A stretch of DNA of 64,000 bases, from assembly GCF_000308475.2 (NCBI RefSeq), contig NZ_BAFT02000030.1, positions 28,823 through 92,822 on the forward strand. The letters run 5' to 3'. Source of the stretch: Nocardia brasiliensis NBRC 14402. Its GTDB lineage: Bacteria; Actinomycetota; Actinomycetes; Mycobacteriales; Mycobacteriaceae. The position numbers and the translations under genes were made by a program. The notes beneath the pieces were generated by a model that did not search any database, had not been told where the DNA came from, and worked only from the letters and a program-made list of their open reading frames with translations. Positions 34,669 to 42,773 of this stretch are shown here, in pieces; the stretch's first letter is position 1, and the number at the start of each line of letters is the position of its first letter.

Positions 34669-35351
34669 GACGAGACCTCGAGGTCAGCGCGCGCGCTGAG
34701 AAATCGCTGTTCCAGTTCGGCGACCGCGTCGAGCGCGTCGGGACCGCCGACGGTGCGGATATGCCTGGCCACCTCGATGACCGGCGCCAGCGGCCACGCC
34801 AGATCCCGCGGACCGCCCATCGCGGCCGCAAGCCTCGAATCCAGATGCCATCCCGGCGAAATCGCACCGACACTGACCACCAGGGTCGCATCGGACGGAT
34901 CGGTTTCCACCCGGACGAATCCGGCACTTTCCAGGTCGAGGCGGCTATCGGCATGAATCAGCACGATGTCGGGGATCCGCCACGGCGCGACGAGGTCGGC
35001 TGCCCAATCACCGCAGACCCGCACCGAGACGTGCTGCGCCGTAGCGTGTTCCAGCACCAGCTCGATCTGCCTTTGCGCGCTGTCGAGGCTGTACCAGGCT
35101 TCGGCAGCTTCCTGTCTCGGCGCACGGGCCGCAACCAGTCGATCGAACAATTCGCGAGGTCGCCGGACCTGCCAGCCGTCAGCGGATCGCTCGGTCCAGC
35201 CTTTCGCGTCGGCCGCGGTCAGAATCTGCGAGATACGCGCCTGTGTGACGCCGGTGGCCGCGGCGATATGGACCTGGCGTTGCGGCGTAGGGTTGCCGAG
35301 GAGGTAGGCCAGCACCGCGACCTCGGCGTGCGCCAAGCGTTTCTCGGACAT
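34656..35351 (-). CDS. AbiEi-like winged-helix antitoxin/repressor
   Basis: 231 residues from ATG 35351. The N terminus is a helix-turn-helix (LAYLLGNPTPQRQVHIAAAT, then GVTQARISQILTAAD). The rest is an alpha/beta domain with WRIPDIVLIHADSRLDLESA, as in the second domain of AbiEi-type antitoxins. It probably represses its own operon and neutralises the overlapping nucleotidyltransferase gene product. A perfect inverted repeat 10 bases upstream of the ATG is the likely operator. Confidence 0.75.
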   Translation of the reverse strand: MSEKRLAHAEVAVLAYLLGNPTPQRQVHIAAATGVTQARISQILTAADAKGWTERSADGWQVRRPRELFDRLVAARAPRQEAAEAWYSLDSAQRQIELVLEHATAQHVSVRVCGDWAADLVAPWRIPDIVLIHADSRLDLESAGFVRVETDPSDATLVVSVGAISPGWHLDSRLAAAMGGPRDLAWPLAPVIEVARHIRTVGGPDALDAVAELEQRFLSARADLEVSSCTS

Positions 35352-35360
35352 GCGCCGAGT

Positions 35361-35398
35361 GTATAAATTTTTACGGGGATGTGCGAGAAAATTTATAC
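35361..35398. promoter_or_regulatory. Perfect 11-bp inverted repeat: AbiEi-like operator
   Basis: GTATAAATTTT (35361-35371) and AAAATTTATAC (35388-35398) are exact complements separated by 16 bases. This is a very AT-rich element in GC-rich DNA, 10-47 bases upstream of the antitoxin ATG. The spacing and position fit cooperative repressor binding over the promoter of the AbiE-like operon. Confidence 0.8.
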
Positions 35399-35429
35399 CT
35401 GCAGTTCAGAGCTGCTTCTCGATGCTCGT

Positions 35430-36521
35430 TCAGAGCAGGGTGCTCAGGACCAACCAGGAGACGAACGCGGAGGGGAGCATCGAGTCGAGGCGGTCCATGA
35501 TGCCGCCGTGCCCGGGGAGCAGGGTGCCCATGTCCTTGATGCCGAGTTCGCGTTTGATCTGGGATTCGATCAGGTCACCGCAGGTGGCGACGAGCACGAG
35601 GCCGACACCGAGCACGACGCCGATCATCGAGTTGGCGTCGAGCAGCAGGGTGACGGTGAGTAAACCGCCGATGACGCTGAAGACGAGCGACCCGCCGAAA
35701 CCTTCCCAGGACTTCTTCGGACTGATCGACGGCACCATCGGATGCCTGCCGAACAGGACGCCCGCGACGTAGCCGCCGACGTCGGAGCAGACGACCAGGA
35801 TCATGAAGGTCAGCACCCGCAGGTTGCCGTCGTCTTCGAGCAGCAGCAGGGTGGCGAAGGAGGCGAGCAGCGGGATCCAGGCCAGCGTGAAGATCGTGAT
35901 GGCGGTGTCGCGCAGGAAGTTTCGTGGCGCGGTCTGCAGGCCGTGATCGAACAGCCGCCACACCATGCAGGTCAGCGTGGTCGCCGCGAACGCACCGGCG
36001 ACCCCACTGGCCCCGTACGGCCAGCCCAGCCAGAACACCGCCTGCCCGCCCACGATGAGCGGGATGCGCGGGACCAGTACGTCGGCCTCGCGCAGTCGTT
36101 TGGCGACCTCCCAGGTGGCGACGCCGACCGCGACGCCGACGACACCGATGAACACCTTCGGCACGAACAGCAGGATCGCGATGAGCGAGAGGCCGAGCCC
36201 GAACCCGACGGCCAGCGCCGCGGGCAGGTTCCGGCCTGCCCGCGAACCGGACGCCGGAGCGCCGGCGACCACGGCCTGCGGGCCGTGCGCCTCGGGGTCG
36301 TGCTCATCGGCGGCGACCACGGCAGCCTCACCCCCGGTCGCGGACCATTCGGACCCCGGGACCGCCGAGCCGACCGTCGCGTCGGCTAGAGCCTCGTGAC
36401 CAGATGCTCCCGCATCGCGCACGTGCTCCTGCCTCGCTTCAGCTGTACCGTCCACCGGCATCGGCTCCTCTGCCGCACCGGTCGCGGCGGCGTTCTCGGC
36501 CACGATTGTCCCGTCGCTCAA
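35430..36521 (-). CDS. cdsA: Phosphatidate cytidylyltransferase
   Basis: About 363 residues if TTG 36521 is used; GTG 36503 is an alternative, and the first ~95 residues are Ala/Glu-rich and disordered either way. The membrane part has seven or eight helices and the CdsA signature GDLIESQIKRELGIKDMGTL followed by LPGHGGIMDRLDS. CdsA makes CDP-diacylglycerol from phosphatidic acid and CTP, the precursor of PI, cardiolipin and PE. Gene order cdsA-frr-pyrH-tsf-rpsB is that of mycobacteria. Confidence 0.95.
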   Translation of the reverse strand: MSDGTIVAENAAATGAAEEPMPVDGTAEARQEHVRDAGASGHEALADATVGSAVPGSEWSATGGEAAVVAADEHDPEAHGPQAVVAGAPASGSRAGRNLPAALAVGFGLGLSLIAILLFVPKVFIGVVGVAVGVATWEVAKRLREADVLVPRIPLIVGGQAVFWLGWPYGASGVAGAFAATTLTCMVWRLFDHGLQTAPRNFLRDTAITIFTLAWIPLLASFATLLLLEDDGNLRVLTFMILVVCSDVGGYVAGVLFGRHPMVPSISPKKSWEGFGGSLVFSVIGGLLTVTLLLDANSMIGVVLGVGLVLVATCGDLIESQIKRELGIKDMGTLLPGHGGIMDRLDSMLPSAFVSWLVLSTLL

Positions 36522-36607
36522 CTCGTCGTTCCGTTCGTCCTCCGCCCGAGCGGGCCTTCGGCTGCGTTCGAACCCGCGGCGACTGCCCCGGTGCGCACGC
36601 CGTGGCG

Positions 36608-37171
36608 TCAGACCTCGAGCAGTTCCGCTTCCTTGTGCTTGACCAGTTCGTCGATCTGGCCGACATATTTGGCGGTGGTCTTGTCGAGGTCCTTCTCGGC
36701 GCGCCCGACCTCGTCCTCCCCCGCCTCGCCATCCTTCTGGATGCGCGACAGTTCGTCCATGGCTTTGCGGCGGACATTGCGGATTGACACCTTTGCGTCC
36801 TCGCCCTTGCCCTTGGCCTGCTTGGCCAGTTCGCGGCGGCGCTCCTCGGTCAGCTGCGGCACCGAAATCCGAATGATGTCACCGTTGTTCGTGGGGTTCA
36901 CGCCGAGATCCGAGTTGCGGATGGCGGTTTCGATCGCGCCGAGCTGAGCCTGCTCGTAGGGCTTGATCACGACCATGCGCGGCTCGGGCACGGTGATGCT
37001 GGATATCTGGGTGATGGGCGTCGGCGAACCGTAGTAGTCGACCACGATCCGGGAGAACATACCCGGGTTGGCCCGCCCGGTGCGAATGGATCCGAGATCG
37101 TCCTTCGCCACCGTGACAGCCTTTTCCATCTTCTCCTCGGCGTCGAAGAGCGCTTCTTCAATCACGACCAT
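36608..37171 (-). CDS. frr: Ribosome recycling factor
   Basis: 187 residues from ATG 37171 with a good SD (GGAAGGA). RRF and EF-G split post-termination ribosomes. Family blocks are complete: [58 protein letters not shown], and the C-terminal [15 protein letters not shown]. The gene follows pyrH by 60 bases on the same strand. Confidence 0.97.
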   Translation of the reverse strand: MVVIEEALFDAEEKMEKAVTVAKDDLGSIRTGRANPGMFSRIVVDYYGSPTPITQISSITVPEPRMVVIKPYEQAQLGAIETAIRNSDLGVNPTNNGDIIRISVPQLTEERRRELAKQAKGKGEDAKVSIRNVRRKAMDELSRIQKDGEAGEDEVGRAEKDLDKTTAKYVGQIDELVKHKEAELLEV

Positions 37172-37231
37172 GTCCTTCCTTAGACACCGGCTCCACAGCG
37201 TCGTCATCGTCATCGTCCGCGGGTCGCGGGG

Positions 37232-37960
37232 TCAGGACCGAACCAATGTGCCGATCTTCTCACCGGCGACCGCTCGGGCGATATTGCCCTTGGTCAACAA
37301 ATTGAACACCAGCATCGGCATCTGGTTGTCCATACAGAGACTGAAGGCCGTCGCGTCGGCCACCTTGAGACCTTGTTCGATGACCTCTTTGTGGGTGATC
37401 TCGGAGAACATGGTGGCGTTCTCGTCGACCTTCGGGTCGGCGGTGAACACCCCGTCGACCGCCTTCGCCATCAGCACCACCTCGGCGCCGATCTCCAGTG
37501 CACGCTGCGCGGCGGTCGTGTCGGTGGAGAAGTACGGCATGCCCATGCCCGCACCGAAGATCACCACACGCCCCTTCTCCAGGTGCCGCTTGGCGCGCAA
37601 CGGGAGGTAGGGCTCGGCGACCTGACCCATGGTGATCGCGGTCTGCACCCGGGTCTCGATCCCCTGCTTTTGCAGAAAGTCTTGCAGCGCAAGGCTGTTC
37701 ATCACGGTGCCGAGCATGCCCATGTAGTCCGAGCGGGCCCGCTCCATACCGCGCTCCTCGAGCTCGGCGCCGCGGAAGAAGTTGCCGCCACCGATCACCA
37801 CGGCCACCTGCACGCCGGTCGCGACGACCTCGGCGATCTGCTCGGCGACCGCCTCCACGACGTCGGGGTCGAGCCCCACCCTGCCGCCGCCGAACATCTC
37901 GCCACCCAATTTGAGAAGTACCCGGCGATATCCTGGGCGGTCGTTCCCCGGGTCCGTCAT
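37232..37960 (-). CDS. pyrH: UMP kinase
   Basis: 242 residues from ATG 37960, preceded by GAAGGAG. It phosphorylates UMP to UDP and is a hexameric amino-acid-kinase-fold enzyme. Motifs include [12 protein letters not shown] at the start, [37 protein letters not shown] and TADPKVD. Upstream is a terminator-like hairpin that separates it from tsf. Confidence 0.97.
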   Translation of the reverse strand: MTDPGNDRPGYRRVLLKLGGEMFGGGRVGLDPDVVEAVAEQIAEVVATGVQVAVVIGGGNFFRGAELEERGMERARSDYMGMLGTVMNSLALQDFLQKQGIETRVQTAITMGQVAEPYLPLRAKRHLEKGRVVIFGAGMGMPYFSTDTTAAQRALEIGAEVVLMAKAVDGVFTADPKVDENATMFSEITHKEVIEQGLKVADATAFSLCMDNQMPMLVFNLLTKGNIARAVAGEKIGTLVRS

Positions 37961-38091
37961 GGGTGTTCTTCTCCTTCGGCGGTCAACGTTGTTCTCGGCA
38001 GGCAAGTGCGTCAAAGAATTCGGCAGCTCGGAAAGGCTCCTCGACACGGAGCGGCTCCTATCCTGCCTCATGCGGGTTCGGCGGCATGAGA

Positions 38092-38131
38092 AGACCCCCC
38101 GTCAACCGGCGAAACGGTCGACGAGGGGTCT
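38092..38131 (-). terminator. Hairpin terminator downstream of tsf
   Basis: AGACCCC (38092-38098) pairs with GGGGTCT (38125-38131), extended inward by CCGTC-ACCG against CGGT-GACG with small bulges. On the minus strand it follows tsf by about 60 bases, and a short T/C run (TCTTCTC) comes next. Likely a Rho-independent terminator for rpsB-tsf, partly insulating pyrH-frr-cdsA. Confidence 0.6.
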
Positions 38132-38190
38132 GCTCGATATAGCCATAGGGCGGTTGTCAGACCAGGTCGGGCTGACCGTGCGGGGCACGA

Positions 38191-39015
38191 TCAGTTGGAG
38201 CCGACCTCGAAGCGGGCGAAGCGGGTCACGGTGACACCGGCCTCGTCCAGCAGGGCCTTGACGGTCTTCTTCGAATCGGTGACCGACGACTGCTCCAGCA
38301 GCACGACGTCCTTGAAGAAGCCGTTGACGCGGCCTTCGGTGATCTTCGGGAGGGCGGCCTCGGGCTTGCCCTCCTCGCGCGCGGTCTGCTCGGCGATGCG
38401 ACGCTCGTTCTCCACGACATCGGCCGGAACCTCGTCGCGGGTCACGTACTTCGCCTTGAGCGCGGCGACCTGCATGGCGGCGGCACGGGCGGCCTCGGCG
38501 GCCGCGTCACCCTCGCCCTGGTACTCGATCAGCACGCCGACGGCCGGCGGCAGATCCGAGGCCCGCTTGTGCAGGTAGGTGGCGACCGGGCCGTCGAGCG
38601 CGATCACGCGACGCAGCTCGAGCTTCTCGCCGATCTTCGCGGCGAGCGCCTGCACGGCCTCGTCGGCGGTCTTGCCACCGAGGTCGAGGGCCTTCAGCGC
38701 GTCCAGGTCGGCGGGCTTGGCGGCCGCGGCGGCGGTCACGATCTGGTCGGCCAGCTCCTGGAACTCCGCGTTCTTGGCGACGAAGTCGGTCTCGGAGTTG
38801 AGCTCGACCATCACGCCACCCTTGGCGGCGACCAGGCCCTCGGCGGTGGTCCGCTCGGCACGCTTGCCGACGTCCTTCGCGCCCTTGATGCGCAGGATCT
38901 CGACGGCCTTGTCGAAGTCGCCGTCGGTCTCGGCCAGCGCGTTCTTACAATCCATCATTCCGGAGCCGGTGAGCTCGCGGAGCCGCTTCACATCGGCAGC
39001 GGTGTAGTTCGCCAT
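38191..39015 (-). CDS. tsf: Elongation factor Ts
   Basis: 274 residues from ATG 39015 with SD GAAGGAGG. EF-Ts recycles EF-Tu-GDP. It starts with [20 protein letters not shown] and has [20 protein letters not shown], the canonical N-terminal domain, followed by [13 protein letters not shown]. The core and C-terminal dimerisation parts are complete. Usual operon partner of rpsB, which lies about 100 bases upstream. Confidence 0.98.
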   Translation of the reverse strand: MANYTAADVKRLRELTGSGMMDCKNALAETDGDFDKAVEILRIKGAKDVGKRAERTTAEGLVAAKGGVMVELNSETDFVAKNAEFQELADQIVTAAAAAKPADLDALKALDLGGKTADEAVQALAAKIGEKLELRRVIALDGPVATYLHKRASDLPPAVGVLIEYQGEGDAAAEAARAAAMQVAALKAKYVTRDEVPADVVENERRIAEQTAREEGKPEAALPKITEGRVNGFFKDVVLLEQSSVTDSKKTVKALLDEAGVTVTRFARFEVGSN

Positions 39016-39116
39016 CGGTGGCGAGCCTCCTTCGGAGAAAGTTCTTCGAGTACTGGGCAGCGGTGATCACCATCGCACGCGTTGGTGATCACCGCTGGAA
39101 CAGCGAGTTACGAGAC

Positions 39117-39962
39117 TCAGGCCTCGGCCGGGGTCTCCACGGCAGCAGCAGCCTCGGCCGGAGCTTCGGCAGGCGCCTCGGCGGCCGGGGCGGCCGACGC
39201 GAGGAGCTCCTGCTCCCACTCGGCGAGCGGCTCGCCCGCGCCGGCTTCCGGCTTGTCGTCACCGGAGGACAGGCCGGCCCGCGCCTGCACGCCCTCGGCC
39301 ACCGCGGAGGCGACGACCTTGGTCAGCAGCGCGGCGGAACGGATCGCGTCGTCGTTACCCGGGATCGGGTAGTCGACCAGGTCGGGGTCGCAGTTGGTGT
39401 CCAGGATCGCGATGACCGGGATGTTCAGCTTGCGCGCCTCGCCGACGGCGATGTGCTCCTTGTTGGTGTCGACGACCCAGATGGCCGAAGGCACCTTGGC
39501 CATGTCGCGGATACCGCCGAGGGTGCGCTCCAGCTTGTTCATCTCACGCGTGAGCATGAGGATTTCCTTCTTGGTGCGACCCTCGAAACCACCGGTCTGC
39601 TCCATCGCCTCGAGCTCCTTGAGGCGCTGCAGACGCTTGTGCACGGTGGAGAAGTTGGTGAGCATGCCACCCAGCCAGCGCTGGTTGACGTAGGGCATCC
39701 CGACGCGAGTCGCCTCGGCCGCGATCGACTCCTGGGCCTGCTTCTTGGTACCGACGAAGAGGACGGTGCCACCGTGGGCGACGGTCTCCTTGACGAACTC
39801 GTAGGCCTTGTCGATGTAGGTCAGCGTCTGCTGCAGGTCGATGATGTAGATGCCGTTGCGGTCGGTGAAGATGAACCGCTTCATCTTCGGGTTCCAGCGC
39901 CGAGTCTGGTGCCCGAAGTGTGCGCCGCTGTCGAGCAGCTGCTTCATTGTTACGACAGCCAT
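39117..39962 (-). CDS. rpsB: 30S ribosomal protein S2
   Basis: 281 residues from ATG 39962. It starts [20 protein letters not shown] and has the S2 blocks [35 protein letters not shown] and [20 protein letters not shown]. The last ~45 residues form an Ala/Pro/Glu-rich tail, common in actinobacterial S2. Its promoter appears to lie about 230 bases upstream, leaving a long 5' leader. Confidence 0.98.
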   Translation of the reverse strand: MAVVTMKQLLDSGAHFGHQTRRWNPKMKRFIFTDRNGIYIIDLQQTLTYIDKAYEFVKETVAHGGTVLFVGTKKQAQESIAAEATRVGMPYVNQRWLGGMLTNFSTVHKRLQRLKELEAMEQTGGFEGRTKKEILMLTREMNKLERTLGGIRDMAKVPSAIWVVDTNKEHIAVGEARKLNIPVIAILDTNCDPDLVDYPIPGNDDAIRSAALLTKVVASAVAEGVQARAGLSSGDDKPEAGAGEPLAEWEQELLASAAPAAEAPAEAPAEAAAAVETPAEA

Positions 39963-40352
39963 GGCTCTCGTATCTCTCTTTCGTTGCCGGTTGACGCAGC
40001 GAATCGGTGATTCGTTGCCCTGGCGCCTCCGAATCGTCGGACCCGACCGCGAGGGTGGGGACCAGCCGACGACTCCCTGCTCCGCACAGGAGCTGCCGCG
40101 AACCCGAGGATGTGACTGGTTCGAACAGCGCCGTTGCGAACAAGCACGGGGTGGCGCGCGAAGTCGGTCCATGCAGGCACAGACCGCTCGACCAGTCTAT
40201 CGGGTCCGCCGCCAGCTGCTAAATCGGCCTGTCAACGGGGTGAATCGGGGGCGCACGCGAGGTGGAACGGGCGATGTCCACAAGTCGGAAAGTTGTGCAC
40301 ATTCGGGGTGGTGGGGGTACCGGGATCTCGTCCGGGCGATGAGGCTTTTCGT
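39963..40352. other. Intergenic: rpsB leader and divergent promoter region
   Basis: About 390 bases with no supported gene. The minus strand carries the presumed 5' leader of rpsB and a promoter near 40194-40222. A short TTGACA-like sequence also occurs near 40230. No frame has coding character. Confidence 0.5.
40194..40222 (-). promoter_or_regulatory. Candidate rpsB promoter
   Basis: On the minus strand TTAGCA (40222-40217) and TAGACT (40199-40194) are separated by exactly 17 bases, matching an actinobacterial SigA-type -35/-10 pair. Transcription would start near 40187, about 225 bases before the rpsB ATG. Confidence 0.45.
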
Positions 40353-40835
40353 ATGCCTCCACATCCGATCTCCACACTGATGACACTGGTCATTCCCCTT
40401 TTCTTCGTGCTGGGCGTGGTGAGTGCGCCGCCCGGTACGGCCGGGCCGCTGAGCACGAGCGCCACGACCGCTCTCGCCGGTATGCCCTGGCCGCCCGATG
40501 AGGTCGGGCGGAAGTGCTCGGGTTCGGCTTGCGAGTTGCGGCGGCTCGCGCCGCGGGCGGTGGACGAGGGGTTCGGCGGGAACTTGCCTGCGGGTCCGGC
40601 GGGGCCCGCCTGGTGTGCGTCGCTGGGGCCGATCACGGTGATTCCGACGCCCGCAGCTGATTGTGCGGCGAATGGGTCGGATCCATTCGAGCGCACTCCC
40701 CTTGATCGCGAGTACTGCGAGTATGTCGGCCCGGCACCGTTTTTCCTGTCGCCGAGTGATTCCGAATTCTGCGGGTTCGTGTCGCCTGCGCCGCTGTCGG
40801 TGCCGTCGGTGGGCGCGGGGCGACCGGCGGGATGA
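40353..40835 (+). CDS. Secreted hypothetical protein
   Basis: 160 residues from ATG 40353. A signal peptide is visible (LMTLVIPLFFVLGVVSAPPG) and cleavage is likely near residue 28. The mature part is Pro/Ser/Ala-rich with regularly spaced cysteines (KCSGSACELR, AWCASLG, TPAADCAANG, EYCEYVG, EFCGFVS), suggesting disulfides. Two similar blocks, DREYCEYVGPAPFFLSPSD and SEFCGFVSPAPLSVPSV, look like an internal repeat. The next gene starts within its stop (ATGA), so it is cotranslated with an M23 peptidase. Confidence 0.7.
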   Translation: MPPHPISTLMTLVIPLFFVLGVVSAPPGTAGPLSTSATTALAGMPWPPDEVGRKCSGSACELRRLAPRAVDEGFGGNLPAGPAGPAWCASLGPITVIPTPAADCAANGSDPFERTPLDREYCEYVGPAPFFLSPSDSEFCGFVSPAPLSVPSVGAGRPAG

Positions 40836-41353
40836 AATGGGCTGGCGCGCTTCGGTTCACGCCGGTGGTGGGGATGGTGCTGGCGCTAGTAGCGGGTGCC
40901 GAATCGCTTGCTGTCGCCGAACCCGTCGGGCCGTTCGGCTGGCCGCTGCAACCGCGGCCCGCCGTGGTCCGGCGGTTCGACAAACCCGCGCAGGACTGGC
41001 TGCCCGGACATCGCGGCGTCGATCTCGCGGGCGCGGCGGGACAAGTGGTGCTGGCCGCGGGTGACGGGATCGTGGTGTTCGCGGGAACTGTCGCCGACAA
41101 ACCCGTGGTCTCGATCGATCACCCCGGCGGTCTGCGGACCACCTACGAACCGGTCCGAGCGGAGGTGTCGGTGGGCCGCCGGGTCACCCGCGGCACACCG
41201 ATCGGCACACTCGAACCCGGACACGAAGGCTGCGGAACCTGCCTCCACTGGGGTCTGCGCAGCGAAGGCTCCGGCAGACGCAAACGCGAATACCTCGACC
41301 CGCTCGGCCTACTCCACCTCACTCCCCTACGCCTGAAACCCACCTCGCCCTAG
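40832..41353 (+). CDS. M23-family peptidase-like protein with Cys in place of catalytic His
   Basis: 173 residues from ATG 40832, with an N-terminal signal or anchor (VVGMVLALVAGAESLAVAEP). The LytM fold is clear: zinc ligands H60 and D64 in HRGVDLAG, and H139 in CLHWGLR. The first residue of the usual HxH motif is Cys137 instead of the catalytic histidine. Either activity is lost and it acts as a regulator, or the family works differently. A M23 gene occupies this position after rpsB in mycobacteria (Rv2891). Confidence 0.85.
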   Translation: MKWAGALRFTPVVGMVLALVAGAESLAVAEPVGPFGWPLQPRPAVVRRFDKPAQDWLPGHRGVDLAGAAGQVVLAAGDGIVVFAGTVADKPVVSIDHPGGLRTTYEPVRAEVSVGRRVTRGTPIGTLEPGHEGCGTCLHWGLRSEGSGRRKREYLDPLGLLHLTPLRLKPTSP

Positions 41354-41392
41354 TCCCCACCATCTGTCTTGGATGATGACGACCCCGGCCGG

Positions 41393-41660
41393 ACAATCCA
41401 TTTCCTGCCTCTGTGTTCGCCGGAGCCACACGCGCTCCCGCTCCTGCTCAATCACAGTTACCCCACCTCGTTCGTGGAGTTCCTCGCAGCCCGCGGACCG
41501 CTGACCGACCCGCGCGCACACGGCGGCGACCCGGCCGACGCCTTCCCCCTCGTCATCCCTCGCTGCCCGGCTTCGCCTTCTCCAGCCCGCTCTCCGCGCG
41601 CGGTTGGCACCTCGAACGGACCGCGCTCGCGCTCGGAGAGCTGACCCGACCCCTGTTCGT
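41393..41660 (+). pseudogene. Epoxide hydrolase remnant (frameshifted, truncated at both ends)
   Basis: Translated pieces match the N-terminal part of EHN-type epoxide hydrolases. One frame gives [20 protein letters not shown] and [20 protein letters not shown]; after a frame change near 41562 another gives [20 protein letters not shown] and TALALGEL. The usual HGWPGS oxyanion motif is decayed to HSYPTS. No start region and no catalytic domain remain. The fragment lies between the M23 and DUF1990 genes. Confidence 0.7.
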
Positions 41661-41827
41661 CGACGACCTCCGCGACGTCTTCCGGCGGCTCCGCGGGCGA
41701 CGCTCACGACCGACGGCCGGAGCGCTAGGGAACGCGGTGGGTCGGGTTCGTCCGCGAGGCGGCGGTGTGTCGGAGGAGACGGGGCCGAATTGTTCCGCGA
41801 TCGGGGGTGGCGGGTGAAGATCAGGGG

Positions 41828-42346
41828 ATGGAGTATGCGCCGGGCGAGCCTTCGTTCACCTATCCGGAAGTCGGTGCCACCAGTGGTGAACCGCCGCAGG
41901 GGTATCACCATTTCCGGTTACGGCGGCGGATCGGGCAGGGGCGGGCGCTGTTCGAGCATGCGGCGGTGGAGATTCTCGGGTATCGAATGCAGAAGGGAAC
42001 CCACATCTTTCACACCGCGTCCACGCCGACGGCCGAGCCGGGTACCCGGCTGACGGTACGACTCGGCATCGGACCGTTGAGCATCATCGCGCCATGCCAG
42101 GTGGTGTACGTGCTGGCCGCGCCGAATCAACGCGGCTTCGCCTACGGCACCTTGCCCGGACACCCGGAGATCGGCGAGGAACTGTTCGCCGTCGAATACG
42201 ACCCGTCAGACGACAGCGTCTACGGCGTGGTCACCGCGTTCTCCCGCCCAGGCACCTGGTACACCCGCCTCGGCGGTCCCGTGGTCCGCGGGATTCAGCG
42301 GTTCTTCGCGGGTCGATACATCCGCACCCTGTCCACCAGCGTGTAA
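41828..42346 (+). CDS. DUF1990 family protein
   Basis: 172 residues from ATG 41828, SD-like AGGGG just upstream. It matches DUF1990: FTYPEVGAT near the start, GYHHFRLRRRIGQGRALFEH, then EILGYRMQKG, and a beta-rich C-terminal half with GFAYGTLPGHPEIGEELFAV. Members are widespread, single-domain and uncharacterised, with a distant START/SRPBCC-like appearance. No operon partner. Confidence 0.88.
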   Translation: MEYAPGEPSFTYPEVGATSGEPPQGYHHFRLRRRIGQGRALFEHAAVEILGYRMQKGTHIFHTASTPTAEPGTRLTVRLGIGPLSIIAPCQVVYVLAAPNQRGFAYGTLPGHPEIGEELFAVEYDPSDDSVYGVVTAFSRPGTWYTRLGGPVVRGIQRFFAGRYIRTLSTSV

Positions 42347-42773
42347 GCGCACCCAAGGCGCATGTCCGACTCACCAGAAGTGCGGGCGTGCGCCCACAGG
42401 GGTTGCCCAGCAACACTGTTCGACCCGCGCCTCTCGAACCACGCCCGCTGCCCCGCCATCCAGCGCCGTCCACCACACGCACCTGGAGACAGGTCAATTA
42501 CTCCGGCCTCCACCGCTGTCCAACACGCGCAGTTGAGGCCAGCCCCGCTGTCCACGCACACATTTCGAAGCGAGTCGGCCACCCAGCCATCCGACGCTGC
42601 TCAACCCGCATGGTGAAGCGGGTCACAGGCCCGGCATCAACACCCGAGCAGCCTTGCGCGACCGGCCGATTCTCGTGGCTTGGACCGACACTCACCCACC
42701 TGCGTCCTGGACCCTCTGTGCCCTGCCACCGAGCTGCCTGGATGCCCGGGTCACTGCTCGGACGAGTAGTGAT
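42347..42773. other. Intergenic stretch without supported genes
   Basis: About 430 bases between convergent DUF1990 and DoxX-like genes. It contains three loosely similar copies of a CCGCTGTCCA..CACGC sequence (42464, 42513, 42545) at irregular spacing, but no coding frame or hairpin that I can support. Confidence 0.45.

Noticed and set aside
41327..41911. 194-codon minus-strand frame over the epoxide hydrolase remnant
   Set aside because: Arg/Gly-rich with no recognisable family, while the plus-strand fragments match epoxide hydrolases.
42464..42560. Three CCGCTGTCCA-like copies, considered as a CRISPR or regulatory repeat
   Set aside because: Copies are short, imperfect and irregularly spaced (49 and 32 bases), with no spacer structure and no cas genes.
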